Shown here one piece after another: positions 9,577-23,500 of a stretch of DNA of 64,000 nucleotides; the stretch's first letter is position 1; each line of letters begins with the position of its first letter. Under the pieces are notes generated by a model. It was not told the origin of the DNA. It did no database searches and was given only the letters and a program-made list of their open reading frames with translations. Both the position numbers and the translations under genes were made by a program. Source of the stretch: Odiellus spinosus (Eukaryota; Arthropoda; Arachnida; Opiliones; Phalangiidae); the NCBI GenBank assembly GCA_963920705.1, contig OY987234.1, forward strand, positions 7,545,907 through 7,609,906, written 5' to 3'.

Positions 9577-12500
9577 TTAAGAAAGGAAACGATAAAAAAA
9601 ATAACTTGTTGTCCCGTAGAGTAATCACGCGACCCGCCACTCATTTTCGGGCCTCCTCAAATTGAACTCGATCCAAACACGTGAATTTCTTTTTCAAGAA
9701 TTGAAAAAAATTCTTGAAGTATTTGTGACATCCGTTTTACTTTTTATTTTAATCGCGTGGCTTTCAACGGCTTTCGACTACAGCTTCCGACGTCACAAAT
9801 CCTTCAGGGATTTATTTCAATTATTGAAAAGAAAATTTACGTGCTTGGCGCGATTTCAATTTGACGAGTCCCGAAAGGAGTTGCGTGTCTATATTTTAAA
9901 GGTATAATTACTTCATTTTAAAAGTACTAATAATTAATTTATTAATTATTAACCCTATATCGCGTTGTCCGATGAAACAGCGCGTGTCACGTGACGGAGT
10001 ATGTTAAAATTATACAATATAGATACACGCTGTTAAAACTTTACGATTTCTCATTTCAAAAATGAAAAATATCATTTATAAGCTATCCATTTTTTAACGC
10101 TCAATATTATATCGCGATCGATATCGAGATTTATTTTGGGATTTAATACATTCGCTGCGAGGCGTAATGATTGGGGGCCGCCGGCCTCGGGGGAGAATCG
10201 GGGGAAATCTTGTTTGTTCGTACAGCGCGGGTTCATCTACCGTGTTTACTCGTACTGTACACGAATTTAATAAAGAACGCGTGATGGCTCGAGTCGAATC
10301 TTCAATCCAGCGAGAAATTATTGAAACGAGAGAGGTAGCGCCGTGAAAGAGGGAGAGAGGGCTGGTGCCCCCGCTTTCCCTTTCTACTCCTCCTTCTTCT
10401 CCGAGGGTATTAAAGTTTAAAGAGCTATAAATGTAACGGTAAATATCCGAGTCGGAACTGCCCTTTCTCCTTCCCGTCCTGCTCTGCTGGGGTCTCTTTC
10501 GGATCCGAACTTTCGCCGCTCTTTAAAAGTTAAAAAGTTCACGTGACTATTGAATTCACACCTATCGATGTAGCACGTTTTTTATTTAACTTTTCCAAGC
10601 TCTATTGGAAATTTTATCAAAAAAAGGTCTAATGGCGAGTAAATAGAGCTCAAATTCAAATACAACTATTTTTGTGAATATCAATAAATTACCGTAAGTG
10701 GGTAAATTACCGCGTAATTTATCAATTTCCAAAATTATTGTAAATTTAGAACTGGTCAGTACCGGTTGACGTAATGAATTAAGCCTTCTTTCACCTAAAA
10801 AAATTGAAATTGGTTTGCAGGAATGACAGGAAAAGTCAGGAATGTTTAATCGAAAAATTTCGCGCTAGCCCCGCGAAACTTATAGCGAAGGTCATTCGAT
10901 TCCTTTCGTTCTCTATAGAGAGAGGAGTTTGGAGCACTTATTCGAGCCGCTGCGGACTAAGTGGACTTCTCCGCTTAGCGATAGAAACCGAGATTCCAAA
11001 TCAAATCCGTCTCGAGGTTAGGAAATTGCTGAAGATTGGCTGAGCGAGCTAAAATGGCCGCCGTTGACGTCGGCGTTTTTCCGCGTCGCGTCTAAATTCC
11101 GCTCGAGAATGATGACTCGAAAGCGATGGATATTCGCGCGTCACTTCATCCTTGCTGAATTCGTCCGAGCAGCAAACGTGATCCGTTACTCACGTATGCC
11201 ATTTCGACGTTTTCCTTATTCCACGCAGCCTCGCAAGGGATCTAATTCCAATGTATTTTAAGGAATAGAGGATTCCATCTAAGGTTGCGGGAGGAAACTT
11301 CGTTTATCATTTAATCTAGGGAGAGATTTTATCATTTCTTCGGTGTCAAAGAGGCGAGCTGATAATTGAGTCTTCTCTTTTCCTCCGGACTCGGCTATTA
11401 GAGTTGTTTCGACATTTGGAGCGCGTATACGCTTTTTCCGTTTCCTTTTCTCTATCTCTTTCTCAATTTCTATTTCTCTCTATCTTTCTTCTCTATCGTC
11501 TCCGTTCGGGAATCGAATTTGTTAAGATAGAAATACGAGATACGTGACGGGGCCGCGGGTCAGGCGTGAAAGTGTCCGCCTTATACGTATTAAGCTTTTT
11601 AGGTATTTTTCTCGTATAGCTCTCTATCGTTCTTTTATACGCTATATACGAGAAGAGGCAGTCAACCTCGATTCCTAATTGGATTCTCTTTGTCCAAAAT
11701 TGTCCGCGAACCTCGTCAAATGGTCGAGCGAGGAATTTCGGACAATTTTATATCGTAGCCTACGCAGTCTGCAGTAAATTTTAGTCTTTACATTCCATTC
11801 GTGACTATATTTAGCCGGCCTGGTCAAATTGTTTCTTCCCAACGGAGGATTATCTTGGTGAATGAGCGTGGCTTTTCTCGGCTCCGAAAAGCTGTCAATA
11901 TTTCCGCTCGTTTATTTTTGGTTGGTTTGAGTTCTCGCTAGGGTCAAGGCCCCTCTCTCGAGTCTAATACACTTCGTTTTCTTTCACCAGTCTTTCTGAT
12001 ATGTAGTAGGTTTGGTACGCTAAGCCTCGGCCGACCTCGAAGTTTCGCCATCCTTTCGCTCCCTCCCCAAATAGACAAAAATGAATAATTCAAGCTTGTC
12101 CCGCGTTCCAACGCTAATATACTCTAAGCGTTTAAATCTAACCACTCCTTTCGGTGGAGTCTTTCGTAGATAGTGCCAGGAGATTTGTAGTTCTTCGTCG
12201 GCGTTGCGAACTGCGTCTGATGTGTTTTACGTCGCGAATTCGGGCCGTAAATCCCTTATTTTACACGATGGTTCGGATATCTCGTTCCTCTTTTTTTCTC
12301 CGTCTTTGCGGGTGGATCCTTAAAACGTAAGCCTCCAAATATTTTAGGTCTTTTTATTTTATTTTTGAATACGTAAACTATAGGATATAGCGTAAGGTCC
12401 CTTCCTAGATCCTTTCCAGACAAAAATGACAAAGAAAATTATTGCCGACGTTTTTCAGACTATGGAAAATATTTACGACGTGCACTCGTAAAATTTCTCC

Positions 12501-13383
12501 GGCTTCTAAAGTAGGCCGAGTCAATTACTGACGAAATTAATTTGATTTATCGCTTTTGCGGGATTTAATATAAGCGAAAAGCCTTCGTGGTACTGCGTGA
12601 ACAAATAATATTCATTTATTGAAACATTAGCTTGAATTTAAATTATTTTAAACTGTCGTAATCTCGTAATCCGTATTAGGTACAATTCCCGGTTTCTGTC
12701 TATGCAAACGATCGTGTCCTAAATGTTGGTTTCTCTCATTACTTCGTAGCCGAGTAGTTGAAACACTTTTACAGGCCTGCGTCGGCGGCCAATAGCAAAA
12801 CGCTGGAAAATATAGGAAAGGGCAGCGGGTGGCACTCAAAGGAGCTCAGAAACTAGCGTTTGGGGCCTTGAAAGGGCTACTCGAGTCAATTTCTTGGTTT
12901 CCAAAAGATTCAAGAAAGTAGCCCTTATTTCTAAATAAGGGGGAGATGTATTTTCTAATGTCACAAAATCGTAAACCAGGTGCCTCTTTAAAGTCAAACT
13001 GTCATCGTTTTAAAACGTAGGTCTTCGAATTAAAGCCACCCTCAATTATGGCCCAATCATTGCTAGAAAACACTAGATATTATTTGTCGAGGGTAATATT
13101 TGAATAATTTTATAATTATTTATCTTATCTTTATTTTATTCGTATTTATTTTCCTTAGCGACCTAATAAACCGTAGAAAGCTTCCCAGTACATTTTTCTC
13201 AACCCAGTTCGAGTTTAATTCGTTTTTACCGAGTGTTTCGAAGGTCGCGAGATTTAAAAATAAACTCCGCGAGCGAGTATTATTTGACTTGTCCTTTTCT
13301 TCCATAAAAAATGTCAATCTTCGGAATGGATCGGAATATCGATCGTGCGATCTTGAACTGTATCATACGCGCGATCACTAAAT
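9577..13383. other. Gene-free DNA
   Basis: Short open frames only (for example 9662-9907, 10804-11043), none with recognisable domains or splice context. There is a short GC-rich patch around 10170-10200. I see no gene here. Confidence 0.55.
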
Positions 13384-13557
13384 CTACGTTCACACTAGAA
13401 ACTTTGAAAAACCGTTTGGAATATTCACATCGATTTTCCAAGAATAAAATATACGTTTTTTGTACAAAGAATCTCCGCATATGCAACCAAAAGTTACAAT
13501 TTTTGCCTTTACAAAAGGGTCAAAAACTGTTTCACAGTCTCTATAGTGTGAATGCGT
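13384..13557. mobile_element. MITE, family A
   Basis: About 175 bp. It begins CTACGTTCACACTAGAAACTTTGAAA and ends in the complement (CAGTCTCTATAGTGTGAATGCG). The core contains CAAAGAATCTCCGC, shared with the copies at 37665, 47481 and others. No coding capacity. The window has at least nine copies or fragments of this family. Confidence 0.75.
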
Positions 13558-14689
13558 TTAAAATGGAACGAATATCGATGTTCTCTCCTCATACTTCGCA
13601 CTACTCTTTTCAGTTTGTTTTTTAAGTAAAACGCGAGGCTGAATGGGTGGAAGGAAGGAAGGACGTACGGTCGAGGTTATCTGCATTAAATACCCCCGCC
13701 CCACCCCCATAAAATAAAGAACTTCGAGTCTTATTTGGGAACAACGAAATATCCCTTTCTCGGAGCCACAGCCTGCGCTCGTCTTGTACAATCGCCAATG
13801 GAGTTCCCAGAAAAACAGACGGTAACAGCTGCTCTCGCCGATTCCCTCGTAAAGACGCCGGGCTCCCCGTTAATGTCACCCCCGCAATACAGCTCCCAGC
13901 GCGCTATTCAATATTAGCGCGACGGATATATCGATTCATAGCTTTATGTATAAGACCCTTTGTCGCTTTTGATGTAAGATTAGTCAGCCCGACACCGACT
14001 TCACGGAAAGGATACTATTTTCAACACTCTTGTAGATGTATCGAAGAGAACCTATTTAGATCTTACTGAGAACGAGAACGAATCAGTTGAGATGATTTTT
14101 TTTTGCTAATCTAGGCGCGGCAGACACTCGAGCTAGAACCAAAGCCGACTCGGAACTCGTACGAACTCCGTGAAGAACGCTGCCTGGTTATAGACATATT
14201 TCCGGTGGTTTCTCGGGAGAATTTAAAATTAGAGATGTGGTACTGCAGGGTGCACTATCCGAAATGTTCTCGGGTGCTTCTATGGATTCTTGGTCGGAGC
14301 TCGGAGGCTTAAAATAGTCAATTTCGTTGGTTTCCTACGCAGTTCGCAGCCGCGATTTCTTAAGCCACACTGTTAAGTATTAACTGTATGTATTTGCTCT
14401 GTATAAATTACTGTACCGGGCTATATGGGAAGTAGAAAAGTGTTTCGCTTTACTTTTAACGCTGGTTGTACGACAGCCGCTGTCTTTGCCCATAGCTCCG
14501 CCTATATCGCGGTTGCGTAAGAATAGGCGTTTCATAACCTCTACTCACTGCCCGGTCTACTCTTTGCCCCTAATCCGTCCGTATTCGTGTCCCATCGCGA
14601 ACACTGCTATCGTGAAATATCGGGCTGGACGTTAATCCCAGCGACCCTGTTATCTATAGAGCTTTTATTCAAACTTAGCCGATCGGACT

Positions 14690-14720
<31 letters not shown>

Positions 14721-14973
14721 GAAGGAGGCTCGTTGCCAAGATTGTATATAAACTCTTTTAGCCCCCACTTTAGTCTCTCGCTTCGAAAATGTCCCCGTTT
14801 TATGAATATTTATTATCGTTGGTGGCGATCTTACTCGAGCCTTCAAACTCTTTAGAACTTTATGAAAAATTTAAAAGATTTTCTACCATAGTCGTCTACT
14901 TAAAAATAGCCGAGGCTTTTTTTTTTTTTTTTTTTTTTTTTTGTGGTATAGCTTTAATGGAAAGTCTTAAACT
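13558..14973. other. Gene-free DNA with a 29-base poly-T tract
   Basis: No gene recognised. A pure T run of 29 lies at 14692-14720 and another of 26 at 14917-14942. The open frames around 13622-13917 have no recognisable product. Confidence 0.55.
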
Positions 14974-15221
14974 GAAGCCTTGTTCGGACGATACAACATT
15001 TTGATTCGACTGGAGTTAGGTCAATTATTGAAGCCTTGTTCGGACGATACAACATTTTGATTCGACTGGAATTACTTCAATTATAGTCGTATCGCGCGTT
15101 TTAGTTGGTTGAAACCGTTGAATAACAACAAAAAAATGTTGATTACAAAATAATGGATCGCTTATCCTTTATTGCCGACTCGTTTACAGACGTCTAAAAG
15201 TTGTAACGTCTGAATGGGGCT
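14974..15221. mobile_element. MITE, family D, with duplicated left end
   Basis: The left end GAAGCCTTGTTCGGACGATACAACATTTTGATTCGACTGGA occurs twice in tandem (14974 and 15030, period 56 bp). The right end at about 15197-15221 (AAAAGTTGTAACGTCTGAATGGGGCT) is an inverted, diverged copy. The same terminal sequence bounds the element at 17304-17473. Confidence 0.65.
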
Positions 15222-17303
15222 TTATTACGAGGAGGCAATTTATAGTATGACGAATAACCGTGCTATAAAGTAAATGGCGAGACATTACGGCTTTTTAAAA
15301 TCACCCTTTTAATATTCGTGATGTTTTCTCAAATTGAAATATCTCGTTAATTAAGCCTAATTGAGGCAAGATGTTACTCTCTTCATTTATACTGCATTAA
15401 CCCGTATTAAAATTCTTTAAAGTTAGCTCAAGCTTGTTTCACCCTCATTTGTCAACAAATGAGATTATTTCGCTTGAAAAGCTGATTTCAACATTCAGAA
15501 TGCTAGAAGCGATGCTCCCCCTCCTCTCAGGAATTTTGATTGTAACGTAATTTATGTATTTTCCTCTAATATTGAAAAATTATATTCTTTGCCCGAAGTC
15601 ACCAACACGCCTATTGATTCTGCAATTTTATTTCAGTTTGTATCTTTTTTGAATATTAATTCCTACGTTTATACAAAGCCTCGGTTGTAAATTAAATTAA
15701 TTAAATAAATTGTGTTTAGAAGGAAGTTTGAGCTACGCCCCTAGTCCGCTGGACTGACCGCGGACGTTTAACAGTAAAACTACAAAGATTAAAATACATT
15801 ATAGCGTATAGAGCTCTACTGATTGCCTTTAACAATATGATGGTTTCTACCGTACGATGTATACGCGTCGCGTGTTGGCTCGTTTTTGAAGTCGCCTCGA
15901 TAGACAAGGCGTAGGCTATATTAGTTATCTGGTCATTCAGCCAATGTCGCGATCGGAGTTTTCAGTCCGTTCAACGTTCGAATAAACTCTTATGTAGAGA
16001 TCTCGACATATAGGATTTGGTTTCGAGGGGAGAGTTTGGAATAGCGCTGAAAAGAATAAACGGGGTGGCGTGGGTTAAGCCTCGTATCAATAAGGGATGT
16101 CTTCTCGGAAAAGATATTTTTTGTCGTTGCTACGCGACCATTTTGCCAGCAACGAGATCCGAAGAAAGACATATAGAGCGTAGTCGCGATGTAGGCTACT
16201 TGCACCGCCGACGGTCGACGGAGTGCGCTATAGCCAGCTTTATAAGCGCGCACTCGGAGCGAGGGTTGCCTCGGATACGAGCCTACATCTACCCGGCCAC
16301 CAGCCTAGCCTGGCGAGGGCGGGGGAGGCAGCCAAGTGCCGCGAAATATATATAATCCGGCCTCTTCCGGTAACATCCCCACCCCACACGAGCCGTAGCC
16401 CGCAGCCTGTACTTTTCCCACACAGCACCATCATTTCATCCGCGGCTTTAACGGATAGCCCATTTTAGAAGACTATAATATTCCTACTAGCCGAGAGAGA
16501 TAGAGAGAGAGATCACAACTCCGATACGAATCCCGTACGTGGAGTAAACGAAAATATGGAAATAGATCTACCGGTTCCCAATTTAATTTAATAATATTAG
16601 GCTAAACGTTCGACCCGTTAGGTCGTTAAGTTCGGTATTTTTTGGGAGAAGAACTTTGTGAGAATTGTGAAGTATTGGAATAATAAGTATTGTACGGGTA
16701 TCACAAACCTCTCTCGATGTAATAAAAACAGAAATGAAATTATATTTAGTCATCTTAGCTAATTAATTAAAAGGTTATCTAATATCTGGCCTTCGTTCGA
16801 GTCGAGGGACCTTCGAGATCGCGACAATACCTAGACTTTGTATATAATTGGTTTGGCCTCGAAAAAATGTTAATCTAATTAAGAGTCATTCGCCAGCTTG
16901 ATGTTTTTTCTCCTCTCTCTTTCGAAGTTGATAAAACGCGGTAAGCTTAAAGACGAACGTTAAGAATTCTAATTGACTCGCTCCTAGATAGATACGCGCT
17001 AGCCTCTTTTATTCGGGTGCTAATCTTTCAAGATTGCCCCGGACGTCAAATGCGCGTCTTTAATTTCTCTTTCTTTCTCTGTCTCACGATTAGATACGAG
17101 ACAGAGAGAGTGAGAGACGATCTCGGCCACCGTGATCTCTCGAAAACAAACTCTCGATTCTGCTAAGTCTTCTTTCTTCTTAATGAAGCGAGAAAATAAA
17201 CTCTTATACCCCTTCCATCCCCGCGCTGGAACGACTCCAAATGAAACCCGCGGCATTCTTCGAATTTGGAAAAACAAAAACTATCCTACATTCTCTATAA
17301 CCT
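15222..17303. other. Gene-free DNA with a GC-rich TATA-containing patch
   Basis: No coding gene recognised. Around 16190-16440 the sequence becomes GC-rich and includes TTTATAAGCGCGC (16239 on) and a second TATA-like run at about 16349-16357. This could be a promoter or noncoding first exon, but nothing downstream confirms it. Confidence 0.4.
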
Positions 17304-17473
17304 AAAGCCTACTTAAGACGATACAACTTTTGGACAGTTCAATACAAAGACTAGTCAGCAAAAATAGATGATCGATCCACTACCGACATTTTTGGTGCCA
17401 CTTATTTCGCTTAAATTAGTGGGTTAATTTGACGAGTTGAGTCAAAAGGTTGTATCATCTGAACAGTATTTTA
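17304..17473. mobile_element. MITE, family D
   Basis: About 170 bp between AAAGCCTACTTAAGACGATACAACTTTTGG and the inverted end CAAAAGGTTGTATCATCTGAACAG. Same family as 14974-15221. No open frame. Confidence 0.65.
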
Positions 17474-20053
17474 GAAGTCCTTGTACCTCGCGCGAGATGA
17501 CGTTAAGGCAAATGTACACTGATCAATTTTCGTGCGTTTGAGGCGCGCGCGTCCAAAGAAGACAATTGACGGGTGAGTTTCCTTTTCTCGTTCAGCGAGG
17601 GTACCCGAAATTAATCCCTATTAAAATTTGGTAAACGGTAGCCTACCGGACACTTCGGTTCGCGTCGTCGAACGCAGTCTTAATTGGCTCGACATAAGCG
17701 TAGCTAAACGTCTACTGGACCAATGAAAAGAATTAATTCAAAAATTGTTTACTTGGATGATATTTTTATCGCCAGGCGTGTATAGCGCTGGAACCACGTC
17801 CGGTCGTTTATCATTTAATTCGGGGCTCGTTTGACCTTGGAACTCCTTCGGCTGTGTTTTTTGGTCCTCCGTCCGTCTCTACCGTAGTCTTTTAGCCGCC
17901 CGGGAACAATCGCGTCGGCTCTGTCGGTAACTCGGCGACCCGCTTTAGTCATTAATTAATAGAAGGCCCGTAAAGGCGAGGGGGTGGGGAAACCTAAAGC
18001 CCTAACATACGCGAATTCAACGAAGAAGAGGGAGAAAGCCCGGATAGCTTCTTCTTCTAATTAAATTCAGCAGCTGGACAAATTACGTCGGATATTCTGA
18101 CCAGTCGCTTTTACCTCCTAGGCTCCTCATCTCGCTTCCCCCATCTTGCCTAGATATCATATCCCTTTAAAACCTCGTTTAACGTTGTCGCCCGCGTACA
18201 CTGTTTATACGTATATATAAGGTACATTCTGGCCCGGCTTCATTTATCCCAAAGCAGGGTTGTTGACTGGAAAGGGAGTTGTATTTTGCCATCAGTTGTC
18301 TTCCCCTGGGCCCGCTTTCCGTTGTAGTTTCGTGGCCAAAATCTCAAACTCTCCGAATTTACCCTGTGGAATATTAACATTTAACCGAACCGTCACCCCT
18401 GCTCTCCCAACGGATTTATTTGAAATTTCAAATTGACCCCGAAATGCCTAAATTGCAGCGTGACCAACTCTTCTTTATCTTAAGTCAAAAAGAGTTTCCT
18501 ATTGACTAGAAGCCGCGTTTCGTATTAAAGCGAGTGTCTGCTCGATTTAGTTACGATTTCAACCGCTAGATGTAGTAATTTTTTTGTAAATTTGAAAAAT
18601 ATTTGAAAAATGGACCTTTTCATCTAAGTCCCATGATTGGATAAAATGTGTCACGTGTGTACAAAAACTTAGACTGGGGCTTCAATTGGACATACAACAT
18701 AATGAAAAGGGTAGCCTGCTAACGCGTCTCGCTAAACAGTCCATTTTCTCTCGCGTCTGTCTTGGTAGCTCAGCTGTACCGGCTGTTTCTCTCTTTCCGT
18801 TTTAAGTTTTTCTTTTGAAATTGAAATCGGTCTGGCAGCGGCGGCGGCGCTCTTATTACGCGGCTACGATACCACGAATGAAATTCGAATTGTTTGTAAG
18901 TTTCTAAATTATGTTTAAACTATTAATTAACAATATAAATACTAATCAAAATTTTTTTTCAGAATGTTTTGAATGAATGGTTGTCACTGGTGAGGATTAT
19001 TAAAATGTAGGCCATGTTCTAAAAACTTGAAACTTAGACGGTAGGGCCTTAGCCGACTTCCGCCTCCGAGTTTCCGCGCGGCCGCGGCAGCCTTCGCCGG
19101 AGTTTGGTTTACGAAGGCCGAGGCTGATTAGCGTGAAAATCAAAATGTTTTTACTTATTTCAAGTAATTTTAAGTATTTTAATGTTTATTTAAATATAAT
19201 TTAATTAATTATACTGCTAATTTATTCCCATAGAGTCTTTGGCGGGTGCCAGGATTTCTTCAAAGTTCAAAAATTTGTTTGGCTTATAAATTGTTTTGGA
19301 AAATTTTAAAATTTTGACCATAGAGTTCCTGAATCTCTACTATCTTTCTCCGAATTTTATTAAAAGTGGCTAGGCATAGTAATAAAGGTATGTAATCTTA
19401 AGATATAAACAAATTATAATATTACAGAATACGCCTTTATAAATAAAGATTGTCATGTGCACGAAAGTAAATTTGGCCAATAAAATTGGTAATAATTCAT
19501 TTCGAATTACAAGAATAGTTATTGCTGTTCATTTAAGATTTTGAAGGAGTAATCTCACAAAATAGGTCTCTTCATATTTTTTGTTATCTTGGTCCAATTA
19601 CGTAATCAAATGATTTAGAATGTTGTTTTTAAAAAGAGTACGTAAAAAATTAACTAAAGTAGAAAATTATTTCCCGCATTAGCAACAACGATAAAAAGCC
19701 AAATTTCTCCTCAAGGCTCTACAGCTATTATGTATTTTCTTATAAAGTTTTAATAATTTTGCCAATTTGAGAGTAAACCTTTTCTCATTATTTTTCCAAT
19801 GTATTTTGATATAGATCAATTGGAATATTAGATTAACAAAGAACTGTTTACCACCAAACTATTCTGTAAAAGCTCTAAGTTCAAAAACCACTAACTAACC
19901 AAAAGAGCAAATTAATTGCTTATTTTTAATGTTTATTCGTCATTAACTTTATTATTGGTTTGAAAATCAATCTGGAGTATTGCTATAAAATTCAAAACTG
20001 AAAGATTCATTAGCAGGCCTTTATACTCTAAAATTAAAGTGATACTGTAACTG
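17474..20053. other. Gene-free DNA with a possible noncoding 5' exon
   Basis: No coding gene recognised. At about 18710-18894 a GC-richer stretch containing a GGC repeat (18838-18851) ends at GTTTGTAAGTTTC, a good donor-like site (GT at 18895-18896). A half copy of the family D terminal motif lies near 18675. Confidence 0.4.
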
Positions 20054-20570
20054 AACTTTCGCGATTTCGGGAAAAACTTTCGCGATTTCGGGAAAAACTT
20101 TCGCGATTTCGGGAAAAACTTTCGCGATTTCGGGAAAAACTTTCGCGATTTCGGGAAAAACTTTCGCGATTTCGGGAAAAACTTTCGCGATTTCGGGAAA
20201 AACTTTCGCGATTTCGGGAAAAACTTTCGCGATTTCGGGAAAAACTTTCGCGATTTCGGGAAAAACTTTCGCGATTTCGGGAAAAACTTTCGCGATTTCG
20301 GGAAAAACTTTCGCGATTTCGGGAAAAACTTTCGCGATTTCGGGAAAAACTTTCGCGATTTCGGGAAAAACTTTCGCGATTTCGGGAAAAACTTTCGCGA
20401 TTTCGGGAAAAACTTTCGCGATTTCGGGAAAAACTTTCGCGATTTCGGGTGAGATTTCGGGTGAACTTTCGCGGTTTCGGGTGAGCTTTCGCGATTTCGG
20501 GTGAGCTTTCGCGATTTCGGGTGAGCTTTCGCGATTTCGGGTGAGCCATCGCGATTTCGGGTGAACCATC
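20054..20570. repeat. 21-bp minisatellite with 20-bp edge variants
   Basis: About 19 essentially identical copies of AACTTTCGCGATTTCGGGAAA (20054 to about 20448), then about six variant units of 20 bp (GTGAGCTTTCGCGATTTCGG and changes) to 20570. The unit contains the palindrome TCGCGA. The 21-bp part is a multiple of three, so long frames run through it on the minus strand (20021-20630), but these only spell the repeat and are not genes. The homogeneity points to recent expansion. Confidence 0.95.
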
Positions 20571-23500
20571 AGCTTTGTCTCTCTTGGAAACTGTATATTG
20601 AGAGCATTCATATGTGTCAAGGGTCAACAAAAACAGTAAATGGAGTAGAACTTCATTTATTCGTCGTTAATGTAAATCAAAATAAAGCTGTTATCATAGC
20701 TGTGTGCCGGAGATCTGGCTCAGCTCGGGTATAGAGCTCCCTTCGGGCTCAAAACTTTACTTGCAGCTCACATTGGGCTCAATCAAATATACATGGTACG
20801 TTTCAGTATAGCTCGGACTCGGTTTATTTTGAAATTCAACATTCAGTTATTGAATGAGCCCGAGAATAGATAAATAATTATTATATAACCATACTGTTTA
20901 TTGGATGATTGATTTAGACCCCTATCATAGCACACAGAAGGGTGTCTATTTCTCAAAAACAAATTGGCTCTCGATATCAACACAATACTGTAAATACAGC
21001 AGTCTATTTAACAAAAAAAAAAAAAATTGAGGAAGTACAATGAAACTTCAGAGTATCCTTGAGCCAAGCCACAAAGCAATATTACAGTTTTATTTACAGG
21101 TAATGTAACTCTTGGGAACACAGGTTGCTAATACGGGAAATAATTATATTTTCATATGTATACGTAGTCTATAAATTTTCTAACTATATTATAAAGTAAT
21201 TGCAACTGACGGCAAATCTAAAATTTTAAATACCAAAGCCAAAAAAGTACGAATTTATTTTTATGATTGGTGGAAACGAAAATGGTCATTTTTGCTTTGT
21301 CTTTTCCACGGAAAAACTACATGCAGTACAATATAATACCCTATCCCTCCCCTTTAGGTTAAAAGTCTTATTTTGTGAAATTACTCCTTTAAAATCGTAA
21401 AATAGAGTAGTATCGTTTGAGGGGTAATAAACGTCCCAGGTGTTCTAGCCAATGAAAGGGACTCATTTTGATCAGAATAGGCTATTTGAAGAAATCTTGA
21501 ATCAATTCATAATCAGGGTTGCCAAAGGTCAGGAAAAAGGTCATGGAATTTTAACCCACCAAATGTTTAATTTTATCATTTGGGTAACGGTTTTACCTTG
21601 AAAAAAGCATTTGAGTCAGATTGTGAAATCCCCTTTTTATATATTCTCTATTCTTTTGTATAAAATGAGAATGGGGGGAAGGGGCCTTGAAAATAATATG
21701 GTCTCTTTTAAGAGTTATTTTAGCAGTATAAGGTCTATTTTCACCTACTTTTCTCACCCATATAATCCCCATTCTCCCCTTCCCATGAGGGAAAGTAATT
21801 TCTTGTCTATTTTTTAGACCATGCGCCCTTTCACAAAATTACCTCTCTAATAAACGGAATGTGACCTTGCAGCAACTAATGAAGTTATGATAGAGAGAGA
21901 GTTTTATCGGGGAGGTCTATTTTCGTCAATTTGTCGTTGTGGAATAAGATTTCTCAAATGTCTTTTTGGAGGGCTACTTTTTGGATTATTTTCTCATGGA
22001 TAATAAGGGCAATAGCCAGATCTGCCACGCTTTTTATGGTCCTTTTGTAATTTTTTGGGGTAGGAAAGAGGGGTGGGGTTTAAAATTGGACATAATGGTG
22101 GGAACCTTGCATAAAGCAAAGAGTAAGTAAGCCAACAAGAACGGTTGGGGGGAAGGGCGCTGTACCTCAATAGTAGTAACAGCTTTTCTGTTTTTTCACC
22201 GCCCCCACTGGGCGAAAAGGCACAGTTGGCTTGCGGATTTGTATACATTACCGCCCCTCCCTCAATTGTCTTTGAAGTCATAACAGAGCTTAAATTTCCC
22301 CTCTCCTCCGAGCCCTTATATGAGGGTTAACAGGGTACTCAGCGCCCTTAAATTATTTTGGACATCCCCAAACCAAAATCTTTATCATCACTTATCATTT
22401 ATTTTAGTTCGTGAACTTCGTGGCGCTATTTTTCGAAATAGATCATGTATAAAAATCCTTAAAATATTTTTCGTTGAAAAATTACTTCCTACAGAAACTT
22501 GTAAGAATTATTTCTTTCCTGGGAAGAATTTTCGGTATTTTTATTGAAAATACCGAAAATGGTTCAACCGCCCAAAGTGTAAAAAATTTCATTATTGAGA
22601 TATTCCCCTGAATTATTAAAAGTACTAAACCTGTAAACAATTGGGACCAGGAGTAGATCTACTCCTGATTGGGACCGATATCATTAAAAATTTGTTTTTA
22701 AAATATTTTATCAAGGATTAACGTTTAGACTATTTTTGGATTTGACCCCTAATTGCGTATAATATTGTGACAAAAACCCTTTCAATCCCCCCTCCCCCAG
22801 ACAGACGCATTTCCAAACCGAGTCGGAAATGTAGCCAGAGAAAATATCCATGAGAAAATGGAAAATATAAAACTCCTAAGAGCGATGTAAATAGTTTAGA
22901 AGGGGGTAGGAATAGTTTCAAAAAGGGGGTAGGGAACCCACTGGGGAATGATGATCGCATGCCCATGTTTCATCCCCCTTTGTTTGGCTGATTCTGTACT
23001 TTCTGTAGGTTGCTTAGCTCTTTTGGAGGGGCGAGGGGGTAAAAATAAACGCAAGATGTCTATAGCGGGGGAAAAATAGAACAGTAGGCGAAAATAGACC
23101 TTACTCGCTTTTTAACACCTGTTTACACATTAGAGGGGGGAGTTAAAGTTGTTTCCCGGCTCAATTTTTCTATAATGTAAGGGTAAGGGCATGAAGAGCG
23201 GCGACAAGTTTTAACTCGTGTCGTTCATAGCCTCTGAAACTGTGCTTTCCCCTCCAATTCCTCGTTTTATTTTCCCCCATTTGGCCAAACAAACTGACTG
23301 CGCTATCGCGAATCTTTTTCAAATTTCCTCCTTTCGTCTCTTGTCCAAGAATATCCAAAATTATAGAAATGCAGCTAAGGCGGCTAGAATTTAGCCTGTT
23401 GTAATTTGACCTGATACAGACGCGTGCGGGATGTGAGGACGTCACTTGACTGCCCACCAAAAATGCGCAATTAACAACTTCCATATTGGGGGGGGGGGGG